Made by a program: the position numbers and the translations under genes. The notes under the pieces were generated by a model. The model saw only the letters and a program-made list of their open reading frames with translations, was not told where the DNA came from and made no database searches. DNA of 64,000 bases, taken from the NCBI GenBank assembly GCA_025352685.1, contig JANXSN010000108.1:1-64000 (forward strand), written 5' to 3'. Shown here one piece after another: positions 41,262-50,964 of this stretch (positions within the stretch are counted from its first letter, which is position 1; each line of letters begins with the position of its first letter). The stretch is from Sphingomonadales bacterium (GTDB taxonomy: Bacteria; Pseudomonadota; Alphaproteobacteria; Sphingomonadales; Sphingomonadaceae).

Positions 41262-43856
41262 GTGACGTCTGCTGCAACCACGCCCGAGCCCCATACGACG
41301 CCCATGATGGCGCAATATCATACGTTGAAGGCCGAGGCGCCCGATTCGCTATTGTTCTACCGGATGGGCGATTTTTTCGAGCTGTTCTTCGATGACGCCA
41401 AGGCGGCAGCGGCCTGCCTCGATATCGCACTTACGTCGCGCGGCGAGTATGACGGCCAGAAGGTGCCGATGTGCGGCGTGCCCGTCCATGCTGCAGACGC
41501 CTATCTGGCGCGTCTGATCCGAGGTGGATTCAGAGTCGCCATTGCCGAGCAAGTCGAAAGTCCCGCAGCGGCAAAGGCGCGAGGCGGCAAGACGATTGTT
41601 CGGCGCGCGATTGTCCGCGTCGTAACCGCCGGTACGCTGACAGAGGACGTGTTACTCGATTCCAGGTCGAGCAACTGGTTGGTCGCGGTCGCACGGACCG
41701 GGGGCGTGCTTGCCTTTGCTGCTGCCGACGTTTCAACTGGCGCGTTCGAGGTGGGCGAGGTTGGGCCGGAGGCGCTCAATGCCGAACTGGCCCGATTGTC
41801 GCCTTCCGAAGTGGTCGTCCAACCACAGATCGGTGTCACCGGCGTGGAACGCGCTGCTACGGATTTCGATTCGGCCAAGGGCGAGGCGCGCCTTCGTGCG
41901 CTTCACGGTGTCGCAACTCTTGACGGTTTCGCAGCGTTTACACGTGCCGAACTGGCGGCCGCCCACGGGCTACTTGCCTATCTCGATCATGCGGGCAAGG
42001 GAACGCTGCCTTTCCTGATGCCGCCGGTGCGCCGCACCACCGCCGAGCACATGGCAATTGATGCCGCCACGCGCGAAAGTCTCGAATTGGTGCAGGCCAA
42101 TGGTGGCGGGCGCAAAGGAAGCTTGCTCGACGCGATCGACCGAACCGTTACCGGGGCGGGTGCGCGAATGCTGGCCGCTGATTTGTCAGCCCCGCTGACT
42201 AACCGTAACGAAATCGATACGCGCCTCGATCTGGTTCAGCACTGGACGCAAGACGGGATCGGGCGTGAACGATTGCGCGCGACATTGCGGGCGATTCCCG
42301 ATGTAGCGCGCGCGCTGGCTCGCTTATCCGCCCGACGAGGCAGCCCACGCGACCTCGGCGCGCTGCGCGATGGGCTGGCACGCGCATGCGAATTGCGGAC
42401 GCGACTGGACCAGGTCGACGCGCCGCGCTTGCTGACGCAAATTCTGCCAGCGCTCGCCGGACACGACGCCTTCATCGACCAGCTGGCAAAGGCTCTCGTC
42501 GCCGAGCCACCGGTCGATGCATCGACCGGTGGGTATATCGCCACCGGATACGACGCCGCGCTCGACGACCTGCGCGATGCAGGCGGCATGGGACGTCGCG
42601 AGATCGCCGCGCTAGAGATCGCCTATCGCGAACGCACTGGCATCGCGACACTCAAGATCCGCCATAACGGCGTCATCGGCTATCACGTCGAAGCGCCCGC
42701 TCGGGTTGCCGATCCATTGATGGCGGCGGACTCGGGTTTTGCCCATCGTCAGACCCTGGCCGGCGTCGTGCGCTTCAACGCGCCTGAACTGCACGAGCTT
42801 GCGCTGCGTGTAACGCAGGCAGGCGCGCGCGCGCTGGCCGTTGAGGCCGCGCATTTCGAGGACCTCACCGAACTGGTACTTGCGTCGGCGCGCACTGTTT
42901 CGGCGACGGCGGACGCCCTGGCCCGTCTCGACGTGGCGACCGCCAATGCGCAGGCAGCTGTCGACTACGACTGGTGTCGTCCCACACTTGTCGATCATCC
43001 CTGTTTCGAGATTGCCGGTGGTCGGCATCCCGTGGTCGAAGCTGCGGTCAGTGCATCGGGCGCACGGTTCGTTGCCAATGATTGCGCACTCGGGGAAACC
43101 GACCGGCTCTGGTTGGTGACTGGGCCCAATATGGGCGGCAAATCGACCTTTCTGCGCCAGAACGCCCTCATTGCCGTGATGGCGCAGGCAGGGTGTTTCG
43201 TACCCGCGAAATCGGCAACGCTCGGCCTTATTGATCGCCTGTTCAGTCGCGTCGGCGCCTCAGACAATCTCGCACGGGGACGGTCGACATTCATGGTCGA
43301 GATGGTCGAGACCGCCGCCATTCTGGCGCAGGCTACGGCGCGTAGCTTCGTTATCCTCGACGAAGTAGGGCGGGGCACCTCCACCTATGACGGACTTGCG
43401 ATCGCCTGGGCAGTGGTCGAAGCGATACATGAGGTCAACAAATGCCGCTGCCTGTTCGCTACGCACTATCACGAGCTGACTCGCCTCGCAGAAAAGCTGC
43501 CGGCGTTGTCGCTCCACCACGTTCGAGCCCGCGAATATCGGGGCGACCTCGTCTTGCTCCACGAGGTCGCCGATGGCCCCGCAGACCGGAGTTACGGCAT
43601 TGCCGTCGCGCGGCTTGCGGGGATGTCGGCTGCAGTCCTGCAACGCTCGAAGTCGGTACTTGCCAAGCTCGAAGCAGGACGCGCGTCGACTGGCGGCCTT
43701 GCGGCAGGGCTCGACGATTTGCCGCTGTTTTCGGTATTGGTCGAAGCGGCAAAATCGGACCCGCTGCGCGATGCCCTCGCGGCGATCCAGCCCGATGCGC
43801 TGAGCCCGCGCGAAGCACTGAACGCGCTGTATACACTCAAGAAGCTGGGCGAATAG
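41262..43856 (+). CDS. mutS: DNA mismatch repair ATPase
   Basis: An 864-residue MutS. N-terminal mismatch-binding domain: LLFYRMGDFFELFFDDAK (FxE-type Phe and Glu), then connector, core and lever domains with a VQANGGGRKGSLLDAIDRTVT region, and the C-terminal ATPase with Walker A GPNMGGKST (621-629), FSRVGASDNLARGRSTFMVEM and VILDEVGRGTSTYDGLAIAW. The start is uncertain: GTG 41,262 or ATG 41,304 (MMAQYHTLK); the frame is open further upstream across maeB, but that is a shadow. It is convergent with ribE, with three bases between stops. No mutL is nearby. Confidence 0.95.
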   Translation: MTSAATTPEPHTTPMMAQYHTLKAEAPDSLLFYRMGDFFELFFDDAKAAAACLDIALTSRGEYDGQKVPMCGVPVHAADAYLARLIRGGFRVAIAEQVESPAAAKARGGKTIVRRAIVRVVTAGTLTEDVLLDSRSSNWLVAVARTGGVLAFAAADVSTGAFEVGEVGPEALNAELARLSPSEVVVQPQIGVTGVERAATDFDSAKGEARLRALHGVATLDGFAAFTRAELAAAHGLLAYLDHAGKGTLPFLMPPVRRTTAEHMAIDAATRESLELVQANGGGRKGSLLDAIDRTVTGAGARMLAADLSAPLTNRNEIDTRLDLVQHWTQDGIGRERLRATLRAIPDVARALARLSARRGSPRDLGALRDGLARACELRTRLDQVDAPRLLTQILPALAGHDAFIDQLAKALVAEPPVDASTGGYIATGYDAALDDLRDAGGMGRREIAALEIAYRERTGIATLKIRHNGVIGYHVEAPARVADPLMAADSGFAHRQTLAGVVRFNAPELHELALRVTQAGARALAVEAAHFEDLTELVLASARTVSATADALARLDVATANAQAAVDYDWCRPTLVDHPCFEIAGGRHPVVEAAVSASGARFVANDCALGETDRLWLVTGPNMGGKSTFLRQNALIAVMAQAGCFVPAKSATLGLIDRLFSRVGASDNLARGRSTFMVEMVETAAILAQATARSFVILDEVGRGTSTYDGLAIAWAVVEAIHEVNKCRCLFATHYHELTRLAEKLPALSLHHVRAREYRGDLVLLHEVADGPADRSYGIAVARLAGMSAAVLQRSKSVLAKLEAGRASTGGLAAGLDDLPLFSVLVEAAKSDPLRDALAAIQPDALSPREALNALYTLKKLGE

Positions 43857-43859
43857 GGG

Positions 43860-44471
43860 TCACCCGATAACGTCGCGCATCCGTTTCAGATAGCGGGCCA
43901 GCACGTCGATCTCGACGTTAACCTCGCGCCCCGGGTCCAGTTGCCCGAGCGTTGTGACTACCCATGTATGCGGGATAATGTTCACCCAAAAATGGGTGCC
44001 ATCGCCTGTTTCTGCCGCGTCGCGCACGTCGTTAACGGTCAGCGAAACGCCATCAATGGTCACTGACCCTTTCGACGCGATGAAAGGAGCGATCTGGTGG
44101 GGCACGCGAATGCCGACCCGGTGTGATCCCCCTTCTTCGCACACGTCAACGACGGTGCCGACGCCGTCGACATGACCGGTTACGATGTGCCCACCCAGTT
44201 CGTCGCCGATTTTCAACGCCCGTTCGAGGTTAAGGCACCGTCCGGCTTCCCACATGCTCGCGGCAGTCTTGGCGGCACTTTCGCCCGACACGTCGACCGC
44301 AAACCAGTCCGAACCCTTTTCCACCACGGTCATGCATGCACCCGAGCAGGCGATCGAGGCGCCGATAGCAATGCTGCCCATCTCATAGCCACAGCTGACG
44401 ACGATCCGTTGATCACCGCGAGGTTCGTTCGACTCAACTTTGCCGATGTCGGTGACGATGCCAGTGAACAT
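43860..44471 (-). CDS. ribE: Riboflavin synthase, alpha chain
   Basis: A 203-residue enzyme dismutating two 6,7-dimethyl-8-ribityllumazines to riboflavin. It has the two lumazine-binding domains: MFTGIVTDIGKVES, SIACSGACMTVVEKGSDWFAVDVSGES, and the repeat NLERALKIGDELGGHIVTGHVDGVGTV ... SVTIDGVSLTVNDV. ATG 44,471 is supported by homology; the open frame upstream overlaps ribD and is not coding. It is directly downstream of ribD (5 bases), so the two form a riboflavin operon with the upstream hypothetical gene. No FMN riboswitch leader is evident upstream. Confidence 0.96.
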   Translation of the reverse strand: MFTGIVTDIGKVESNEPRGDQRIVVSCGYEMGSIAIGASIACSGACMTVVEKGSDWFAVDVSGESAAKTAASMWEAGRCLNLERALKIGDELGGHIVTGHVDGVGTVVDVCEEGGSHRVGIRVPHQIAPFIASKGSVTIDGVSLTVNDVRDAAETGDGTHFWVNIIPHTWVVTTLGQLDPGREVNVEIDVLARYLKRMRDVIG

Positions 44472-44476
44472 GTTCG

Positions 44477-45448
44477 CTACCCCCGGATCCGTTCGTAGAC
44501 ATCGAGCCGGTCGCTGCCAAGCCAACGACTGTCGGTCGGCTTCCATTGCCCCTGTGCATCCGCGATATCGCGAAGACCGATATCACCCAAAGTACGACCG
44601 CCCCCAATCAAGAGCGGCGCCCGGTAGATCAGCAACCGGTCGACGAGATCGGCGGCGAGAAACGCAGCGGCAGTGCCCATCCCTCCTTCGACAAACAATC
44701 GATCTGCGTTGAGCGCCCCGATTTCGGCAAGGTCGCGAAGAACCACCCAGCCGGCGGGTGCGTCGGCGGTCCGCGAGAGCAACACCCGCTGCGGCGCCCG
44801 CGACTCCAGCCCCGACAATCGCACGCCGAGATGCGGCGCATCGGATACATAAGTGCCACGGCCGACCAGAATGGCATCAGCGAGGGCGCGCTGAAGATGG
44901 CTGTGTGCGCGGGCGGCCTCACCGGTGATCCACTTGCTGCGGCCATCCGCCATTGCCGCTGCGCCATCAAGCGACAGCGCCAGCTTGAGCGTGACATGGG
45001 GACGTGCGTACCGTTGGCGCATCAGAAACCCCGCCATCGCCCGCTCGGCCTCATGCGCGCCCGGTCCCACTGTCAGAGCAATTCCTGCTGCACCCAACCG
45101 CGCAAATCCCTTGCCATTCACCGCGGGGAAGGGATCGTGAAGGGCCGCCACGACCCGAGCCACACCCGCTTCAATAAAGCTTGCGGCGCACGCCGGCCCG
45201 CGGCCCGGCTGTGCGCACGGCTCAAGCGTCACATAGGCGGTCGCGCCACGCGCAGCAGCGCCTGCCTGCACGAGGGCCATCGCTTCGGCGTGAGGGCGTC
45301 CGCCGGGCTGCGTCCAACCGCGCCCGACGACGCGGCCTTCGCGCACAATTACACATCCCACGCATGGATTGGAGGCGGTTCTTCCTTGTCCGCGCTGGCT
45401 GAGCGCCAGCGCCGCCGCCATCCAGCGACTATCGTCGGGGTGTGACAT
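44477..45448 (-). CDS. ribD: Bifunctional diaminohydroxyphosphoribosylaminopyrimidine deaminase / 5-amino-6-(5-phosphoribosylamino)uracil reductase
   Basis: A 323-residue RibD with an N-terminal deaminase (about 1-145) and a C-terminal reductase (about 148-320). Zinc ligands of the deaminase are in PHAEAMAL and LEPCAQPGRGPAC; the usual GRTPPC form is altered to GRGPAC but both Cys remain. The reductase shows RPHVTLKLALSLDGAAAMADGRSKWITG, DAILVGRGTYVSDAPHL and FVEGGMGTAAAFLAADLVDRL. It catalyses steps 2 and 3 of riboflavin synthesis. Its ATG lies inside the end of the upstream hypothetical gene (20-base overlap), implying translational coupling. Confidence 0.95.
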   Translation of the reverse strand: MSHPDDSRWMAAALALSQRGQGRTASNPCVGCVIVREGRVVGRGWTQPGGRPHAEAMALVQAGAAARGATAYVTLEPCAQPGRGPACAASFIEAGVARVVAALHDPFPAVNGKGFARLGAAGIALTVGPGAHEAERAMAGFLMRQRYARPHVTLKLALSLDGAAAMADGRSKWITGEAARAHSHLQRALADAILVGRGTYVSDAPHLGVRLSGLESRAPQRVLLSRTADAPAGWVVLRDLAEIGALNADRLFVEGGMGTAAAFLAADLVDRLLIYRAPLLIGGGRTLGDIGLRDIADAQGQWKPTDSRWLGSDRLDVYERIRG

Positions 45449-45791
45449 CGATGCCCAAAGTCTTTGCGAGCTTTTTATATTCTCGCTGCCGTTTGCGCGC
45501 TGCCTGTTCTTGAGCCTTGCGATCGGCGATCTCCTGCGGCGCGTCCTTGACCAACTGCGCGCGCACCTCGGCTTCCGAGCGGGTCTTGGGCCATTGTTTG
45601 ACGTACATTACCTCGGGCGGCTTCCACTCGGGTCGCACGTTCAATTTGTCGAAAATAGCCCAGAACCAGAGTGCGGTAATGACCGTCGCGAGGACACCAA
45701 AGCCAAGCTCATGCCGGCGTCGCTGGCGGATGAAAGACCACAGATCGCCAAGAGCGCGGGTAGGTCGGACAGGACGGGGGAAGAATGCCAT
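45429..45791 (-). CDS. Hypothetical membrane protein upstream of ribD
   Basis: A 120-residue protein from ATG 45,791. A single transmembrane helix (GFGVLATVITALWFWAIF) lies at about 31-48, after a basic cytoplasmic start (PRPVRPTRALGDLWSFIRQRRR). The rest is charged and helical (EAEVRAQLVKDAPQEIADRKAQEQAARKRQREYKKLAKTL), a probable coiled coil. It overlaps the ribD start by 20 bases, so it is very likely translated with it. No domain is recognised and no role in riboflavin synthesis is known. An in-frame GTG at 45,809 is an alternative start. Confidence 0.7.
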   Translation of the reverse strand: MAFFPRPVRPTRALGDLWSFIRQRRRHELGFGVLATVITALWFWAIFDKLNVRPEWKPPEVMYVKQWPKTRSEAEVRAQLVKDAPQEIADRKAQEQAARKRQREYKKLAKTLGIDVTPRR

Positions 45792-46044
45792 CGCGTCAGA
45801 GATAGTCACTTCACCCGCGCCGATCCAGTCGCGTCCACGCCCCTGTCGGAGCGCACGCCCTGGTGTCCCCCGGTAAGCTGAGAACCTCCTCGGTCGGTGA
45901 GCTTTCAGGAGGACGATCGAGGATGGTACCGGCAATGCCGATCCGAGGAATAACCGCAGCCGCAAAAAAGCGGAGTCATGAAACGCCAGAGCGGGACACC
46001 GCTCACCACATTCGTCAAATTATCTTGTCGCATTGCCTGACGTG

Positions 46045-47346
46045 TCAACCGGTTAGGCGTCGAATCGCTTCGTCGCGCCCAATCAGGGGAAGTAAAGTCG
46101 CCATGTCTGGGCCATGATCGATGCCGGTCAGGGCGCGTCGCAGCGGCTGGAACAAGCTCTTGCCAGCGCGGCCGCTGTCAGCCTTGAGCGCTGTTGTCAT
46201 CGCCCGCCAAGGGTCGTCCGTCCAGTCGAGTTCAGCGGCCACCGTGGCAGCAGCGGCAAGGAAATTCGCGTCTTCGGCGGCAATCGATGTTTGGAGCGGG
46301 CCAGTTATGACCTGCCACCAGTCAGCTACGTCAGCCAGTTTTGTGAGATTGGGCCGGATTGCCGTCCATGCCGCCTCGCCCATCCCCACCGGCAGGCGCT
46401 CGGCAACTGTCGCGAACGGCATCTGGTGCACCATTTTGGCATTGAGCGTTTCAAGTTCGGCAATATCGAACCGCGCTGGCGCTCGACCAAATCGGCTGAA
46501 GTCGATCCCCTCGATCAGCGGCGCGATTTCTCGGACTGGCTCAACCGAATCGCTTGTGCCAAGGCGGGCCAGCAGCGCAGCGACCGCGAGTGGCTCCATC
46601 CCATCGGCGCGCAACGCATCACAATCGAGACTTCCCAGTCTTTTCGAGAGCTTACCCTCGGTCCCGACCAAAAGCGCTTCGTGTGCAAACTCGGGCGCAA
46701 CGGCGCCAAGGGCGGAAAACATCTGTAACTGCACTGCAGTATTCGAAACGTGATCTTCGCCACGGACGACATGGGTAATGCCCATGTCGATGTCGTCGAT
46801 TACCGAGGGCAACAGGTATAGCCATGATCCGTCCGCCCGACGCACAACCGGGTCGGAAACCAGCTGGGCATTGAATGCCTGGGGACCACGAACGAGATCG
46901 ACCCATGCAAGCGGCTCGTCATGATCGAGTTTGAACCGCCAATGCGGTTCCCTGTCGGCTGGCGGCAGTGCGTCTGGGGCTGGCCGTTCATAAATTGGCG
47001 GCAAGCCACGCCCGAGCAGGACCTTGCGCCGCAGATCGAGTTCTTCGGGCGTCTCGTAACATGCATAAACTCGACCTGCCGCCTGCAGTCGATGGAATTG
47101 CGCGTTGTAGAGCGCAAAGCGTTCCGACTGCCGTACTTCACCGTCGCGGCTCAAGCCCATCCAGTCGAGATCAGTACGGATCGCCTCGACAAACGCCTCA
47201 GTCGAGCGCTCGGGATCAGTATCGTCGATGCGCAACAGGAACCGACCGTCGTGCTTCTTGGCCCATAGCCAGCTGTGCAATGCGGTGCGGATATTGCCGA
47301 TGTGAAGGCGACCTGTTGGCGAGGGGGCAAAGCGGGTAGCAATCAT
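46045..47346 (-). CDS. gltX: Glutamyl-tRNA synthetase
   Basis: A 433-residue class I synthetase that charges tRNA-Glu. The HIGH-type motif is HIGN (15-18) in FAPSPTGRLHIGNIRTAL, and KMSKS appears as KLSKR near residue 235 (VGTEGKLSKRLGSLD). It is shorter than typical GltX (about 470-500), as in the alphaproteobacterial second form, with the anticodon-binding part starting near 300. In such genomes a second GltX usually exists; specificity (tRNA-Glu versus tRNA-Gln) cannot be told here. It is separated by 171 bases from nadE, which is upstream on the same strand. Confidence 0.9.
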   Translation of the reverse strand: MIATRFAPSPTGRLHIGNIRTALHSWLWAKKHDGRFLLRIDDTDPERSTEAFVEAIRTDLDWMGLSRDGEVRQSERFALYNAQFHRLQAAGRVYACYETPEELDLRRKVLLGRGLPPIYERPAPDALPPADREPHWRFKLDHDEPLAWVDLVRGPQAFNAQLVSDPVVRRADGSWLYLLPSVIDDIDMGITHVVRGEDHVSNTAVQLQMFSALGAVAPEFAHEALLVGTEGKLSKRLGSLDCDALRADGMEPLAVAALLARLGTSDSVEPVREIAPLIEGIDFSRFGRAPARFDIAELETLNAKMVHQMPFATVAERLPVGMGEAAWTAIRPNLTKLADVADWWQVITGPLQTSIAAEDANFLAAAATVAAELDWTDDPWRAMTTALKADSGRAGKSLFQPLRRALTGIDHGPDMATLLPLIGRDEAIRRLTG

Positions 47347-47517
47347 CGCTGAACACGTCGCGTGACGCCGCGCTGAATCCGTTCAACGTCGGGCTGTTTG
47401 TTCAAAAGTTCCGCTCCCTTTGTCGATCCCATCTCGTAAAGGAGCTCAATCCCGCATGTCGAACGCCGACGATCATTTCAGAGACGTATCGCGTATCGTT
47501 ACACGACGCAAACCTGC

Positions 47518-49182
47518 CTAACTCGTCCTGAACGCGTTCGTAATGGGATAGCGACGGTCGCGCCCAAAATTGCGGCTGCTAAGTTTGACCCCCGGCGGCG
47601 ACTGACGGCGTTTGTATTCGGCGACATAGAGTAACCGCTCGATGCGCGTGACCGTGTCGCGCTCGAAGCCACGCCCGACGATATCGGCGACCGACAATTC
47701 CTCCTCGACCAGCCCGCGCAGAATGGGATCAAGGACTTCATAGGGTGGGAGTGAATCATCGTCGCGCTGGTCATCTCGCAGTTCGGCCGAAGGTGCACGC
47801 GTGATCACGCGGTCGGGCATCACAGGGCCATCGGGGCCGATGCCGAAACGCGGTCGATGGGCGTTGCGCCAGCGTGAGAGCGCAAACACCGTTGTCTTGT
47901 AGACGTCCTTGAGGACCGAATAGCCGCCCGCCATGTCGCCATAGATTGTGGCATAACCCACCGACATCTCGGACTTGTTTCCTGTCGTCAGGAGCATCGG
48001 CCCGAATTTGTTGCTGATCGCCATCAATGTAAGCCCGCGGATGCGTGACTGGATATTTTCTTCTGCCAAATCGGACGGACGCCCTGCGAACACGCCGGAC
48101 AGCATCGAATCGAACGCCGTCATCGCCTCGCCAATTGGGATCGTGTCGAGGCGACAGCCGAGAAGGCGCGCGCATTCCGCGGCATCACCTTCGGAGATGC
48201 CCGCTGTGTAGCGTGAAGGCATCATCACGCACCAGACCCGATCTGACCCCAATGCATCAACCGCTACCGCCGCAGACAGCGCCGAATCGATCCCGCCAGA
48301 CAGGCCGAGCACGATGCCGGGGAAGCGATTCGTGTTCACATAGTCGCGCAGACCCACCAACATCGCATGGTAGATATCGGCAGGGTGCGCATCGAGTGTC
48401 GCAACCATGCCCGGTTCGCAGTACCAGCCCGAGGTCCCGCGGGTCCAGACAGTCTCGACGAGCGCCTCCTCCCAGTCTGTCAGCTGGTGAGCGACCGATC
48501 CGTCGGCATTGAGCACGAACGATGCGCCGTCGAACACCAGTTCGTCCTGACCACCGACGCGATTGACGTACAACAGCGGCAGCCCCGTCTCGCGCACCCG
48601 CGCCGCCGCCACGCCCTTGACACGGACTTCGTCCTTGTCAATTTCATAAGGGCTGCCGTTGGGCGAAATCAGCAATTCAGCCCCGCGTTCCTTCAAATGA
48701 CCGCACACTGCGGGGAACCAGATGTCCTCACACAACGGCAAGCCGAGTTTGACCCCCTTGAAGTCGACCGGCTCAGGGAGCGGCCCCGGCGTGAAGATGC
48801 GCTTCTCATCGAAGGTGCCGTAGTTCGGCAGTTCATGCTTGCGCGTCGTCGCTGTTACGCAGCCACCCTCACACAGGGCGAGCATGTTGTAGATGTTGCC
48901 GCCCGCGCGCTCGATACTGCCGACCAGAATCGCCGGACCACCGTCGGCAGTTGCCGCAGCAAGGCGCGCCAATTCTGCCACGGCGCGATCGGCAAGTGCG
49001 GGTTTCAATACCAGATCTTCGGGCGGATAGCCGATCAGCTGAAGTTCCGGGAACACGATCAGGTCTGCTTTGGTGCGCGCCCGTGCGGCGAGCATGGCGT
49101 CGGCGTTCGCGCCCAAGTCGCCGACGCGCTGGCCCATCTGGGCAATCGCGATCGTGAGGCGGCCAGGAGAGTGGTTGGTCAT
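47518..49182 (-). CDS. nadE: Glutamine-dependent NAD+ synthetase
   Basis: A 554-residue two-domain enzyme that makes NAD+ from deamido-NAD+, ATP and glutamine. The nitrilase-type glutaminase (1-260) has the Glu-Lys-Cys triad: E46 in FPELQLIG, Lys in RKHELPNYGTFDEKR (about 114) and Cys in LPLCEDIWFP (about 150). The synthetase domain (about 270-554) carries the P-loop GLSGGIDSALSAAVAVDAL. The start ATG 49,182 is right after GGGAAG, so spacing is unusually tight. The frame is open upstream into the prs leader. prs is divergent, with 73 bases between starts, so the two NAD/PRPP genes share a promoter region. Confidence 0.95.
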   Translation of the reverse strand: MTNHSPGRLTIAIAQMGQRVGDLGANADAMLAARARTKADLIVFPELQLIGYPPEDLVLKPALADRAVAELARLAAATADGGPAILVGSIERAGGNIYNMLALCEGGCVTATTRKHELPNYGTFDEKRIFTPGPLPEPVDFKGVKLGLPLCEDIWFPAVCGHLKERGAELLISPNGSPYEIDKDEVRVKGVAAARVRETGLPLLYVNRVGGQDELVFDGASFVLNADGSVAHQLTDWEEALVETVWTRGTSGWYCEPGMVATLDAHPADIYHAMLVGLRDYVNTNRFPGIVLGLSGGIDSALSAAVAVDALGSDRVWCVMMPSRYTAGISEGDAAECARLLGCRLDTIPIGEAMTAFDSMLSGVFAGRPSDLAEENIQSRIRGLTLMAISNKFGPMLLTTGNKSEMSVGYATIYGDMAGGYSVLKDVYKTTVFALSRWRNAHRPRFGIGPDGPVMPDRVITRAPSAELRDDQRDDDSLPPYEVLDPILRGLVEEELSVADIVGRGFERDTVTRIERLLYVAEYKRRQSPPGVKLSSRNFGRDRRYPITNAFRTS

Positions 49183-49255
49183 CTTCCCGCGATAGGCTAC
49201 CCCTTTGACAGCGGGCAAGTGGCGTTTAAGGGCGAGCCCGACAGGGGAGCCCAAT

Positions 49256-50191
49256 ATGAAGCTGCTAACCGGAAATGCCAACCTGCCGTTGGCCGAGGCG
49301 ATTGCCCAATATCTGGAGATGCCGCTGACTGAGGCAAGCGTGCGGCGCTTTGCCGATGAAGAGGTCTTCGTCGAAATTCACGAGAATGTGCGGGGCGAGG
49401 ATGTGTTCGTTCTCCAGTCCACGGGCTTTCCCGCCAACGACAACTTGATGGAGTTACTCATCTGCATCGACGCGCTCAAGCGCGCATCGGCCAAGCGGAT
49501 CACTGCAGTAGTCCCATATTTTGGTTATGCCCGGCAGGACCGCAAGCCTGGGCCGCGCACGCCAATTTCAGCCAAGCTGGTCGCCAATCTTATTACCGTA
49601 GCGGGCGCGAACCGCGTGCTGTCGGTGGATTTGCACGCTGGGCAAATCCAGGGCTTCTTCGATATCCCGACCGACAATTTGTTTGCCGCACCCGTCATGG
49701 CTGCTGACATTCAGGCGCGCTTTCCGACCGATAATTTAATGGTGGTGAGCCCCGACGTCGGGGGCGTCGTCCGTGCCCGCGCACTTGCCAAGCGTCTCAA
49801 CAACGCCCCGCTGGCGATCGTCGACAAGCGCCGAGAAAAGGCGGGTGAAAGCGAGGTGATGAACATCATCGGTGATGTCGCCGGCCGGTTCTGCGTCCTT
49901 ATTGACGACATCGTCGATTCGGCCGGAACTTTGTGCAATGCGGCCAAGGCTTTGCGCGATGCGGGCGCGGCGGATGTGGTTGCCTATGTGACCCATGGGG
50001 TGCTGTCGGGTGGCGCCGTCGCGCGGGTCGAGGGATCGATGTTGCGCGAACTCGTCGTGACTGATTCGATCCAACCGCCCGAAGCGGCAAACAACGCCAC
50101 GAACATCCGTCTGCTGACCATTGCGCCGCTGGTCGCCGAAGCGATCAAGCGTATTGCCGACGAAAGCTCTGTCTCAAGCCTGTTCGATTGA
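49256..50191 (+). CDS. prs: Ribose-phosphate pyrophosphokinase
   Basis: A 311-residue PRPP synthetase. The start [24 protein letters not shown], the [28 protein letters not shown]-binding stretch, [18 protein letters not shown], the metal/pyrophosphate loop DKRREKAG, and the PRPP-binding loop [18 protein letters not shown] are all seen. PRPP supplies histidine, tryptophan, nucleotide and NAD synthesis. AGGGGAG precedes ATG 49,256 at a good distance. Its TGA overlaps the hisN ATG by one base, so hisN is coupled to it. Confidence 0.97.
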   Translation: MKLLTGNANLPLAEAIAQYLEMPLTEASVRRFADEEVFVEIHENVRGEDVFVLQSTGFPANDNLMELLICIDALKRASAKRITAVVPYFGYARQDRKPGPRTPISAKLVANLITVAGANRVLSVDLHAGQIQGFFDIPTDNLFAAPVMAADIQARFPTDNLMVVSPDVGGVVRARALAKRLNNAPLAIVDKRREKAGESEVMNIIGDVAGRFCVLIDDIVDSAGTLCNAAKALRDAGAADVVAYVTHGVLSGGAVARVEGSMLRELVVTDSIQPPEAANNATNIRLLTIAPLVAEAIKRIADESSVSSLFD

Positions 50192-50964
50192 TGCGGCCTG
50201 CTGACGTCGATCTGGCCGAACGCCTTGCCGAAGCAGCAGGCGCGGCAATCCGCCCCTTTTTTCGCGCCAAATTTGATATCGAGACCAAAGCCGACGCCTC
50301 ACCCGTCACCGAAGCAGACCGCGCAGCGGAAGCCTCGATGCGGCGCTTGATCGAAGCCGAATACCCCCGCGACGGCATTATCGGCGAAGAATACGGCGCC
50401 AAGGACGGTTCAACCGGGCGGACGTGGGTTCTCGACCCGATCGACGGCACGATCAGTTTCATGGCCGGGCGGCCGATCTTTGCAACCTTGATCGCTTTGG
50501 TCGAAGAGGGCTGGCCAGTCATTGGCGTGGTCGACCAGCCAATTGCCGGTGAACGCTGGGTCGGGGTCGTGGGCAGGACAACACTTTTCAACGGCAAGCC
50601 CGCAACCACACGTCGCTGTACTGAACTCGACAAGGCGGTGCTGGCAACGAGCTCGCCACATTATTTTACCGACGAAGAGGCGGCACACTTCCTTTCGGTT
50701 GCCTCGAAAATCTCTCGCCGCAGTATCGTCTACGGTGGCGATTGCTATAATTACGGGCTTCTCGCCTCGGGACATGTCGATGTTGTCGTTGAAGCGGGAT
50801 TGAAGCTCCACGATTTTGCCGCGCTTGTCCCGGTCGTCGAGGGCGCGGGCGGTACCATGTGCGACTGGGCGGGCGAGCCCCTGAATGCCGACAGCGGCGG
50901 AAATGTCATTGCGCTGGGCGACCCCGCGCGGCTGGAAGACGTAATCGACGCTCTTCGCCGCTAA
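50191..50964 (+). CDS. hisN: Histidinol-phosphatase, inositol monophosphatase family
   Basis: A 257-residue IMPase-fold phosphatase. Metal ligands appear in IIGEEYG (Glu), WVLDPIDGTISFMAGRP (Asp, Asp, the family DPIDGT signature) and the C-terminal KLHDFAALVPVVEGAGG (Asp in W/HDxA). The close match to the HisN subgroup (FRAKFDIETKADASPVTEADR at the start) supports dephosphorylation of histidinol phosphate, the step before HisD. ATG 50,191 overlaps the prs stop; a TTG three bases earlier is an alternative. It is convergent with the AsmA-like gene and overlaps it by four bases. Confidence 0.88.
   Translation: MRPADVDLAERLAEAAGAAIRPFFRAKFDIETKADASPVTEADRAAEASMRRLIEAEYPRDGIIGEEYGAKDGSTGRTWVLDPIDGTISFMAGRPIFATLIALVEEGWPVIGVVDQPIAGERWVGVVGRTTLFNGKPATTRRCTELDKAVLATSSPHYFTDEEAAHFLSVASKISRRSIVYGGDCYNYGLLASGHVDVVVEAGLKLHDFAALVPVVEGAGGTMCDWAGEPLNADSGGNVIALGDPARLEDVIDALRR

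Noticed and set aside
47380-47430. Repeated GTTC words resembling an SOS box (GTTC-N4-GTTC)
   Set aside because: Spacing is 4 rather than the 7 bases used by alphaproteobacterial LexA.
47456-47521. 21-residue plus-strand micro-frame (MSNADDHFRDVSRIV...) with AAAGGAG upstream, between gltX and nadE
   Set aside because: It is antisense to the end of nadE, very short, with 11-base spacing and no family resemblance. Ribosome profiling would be needed.
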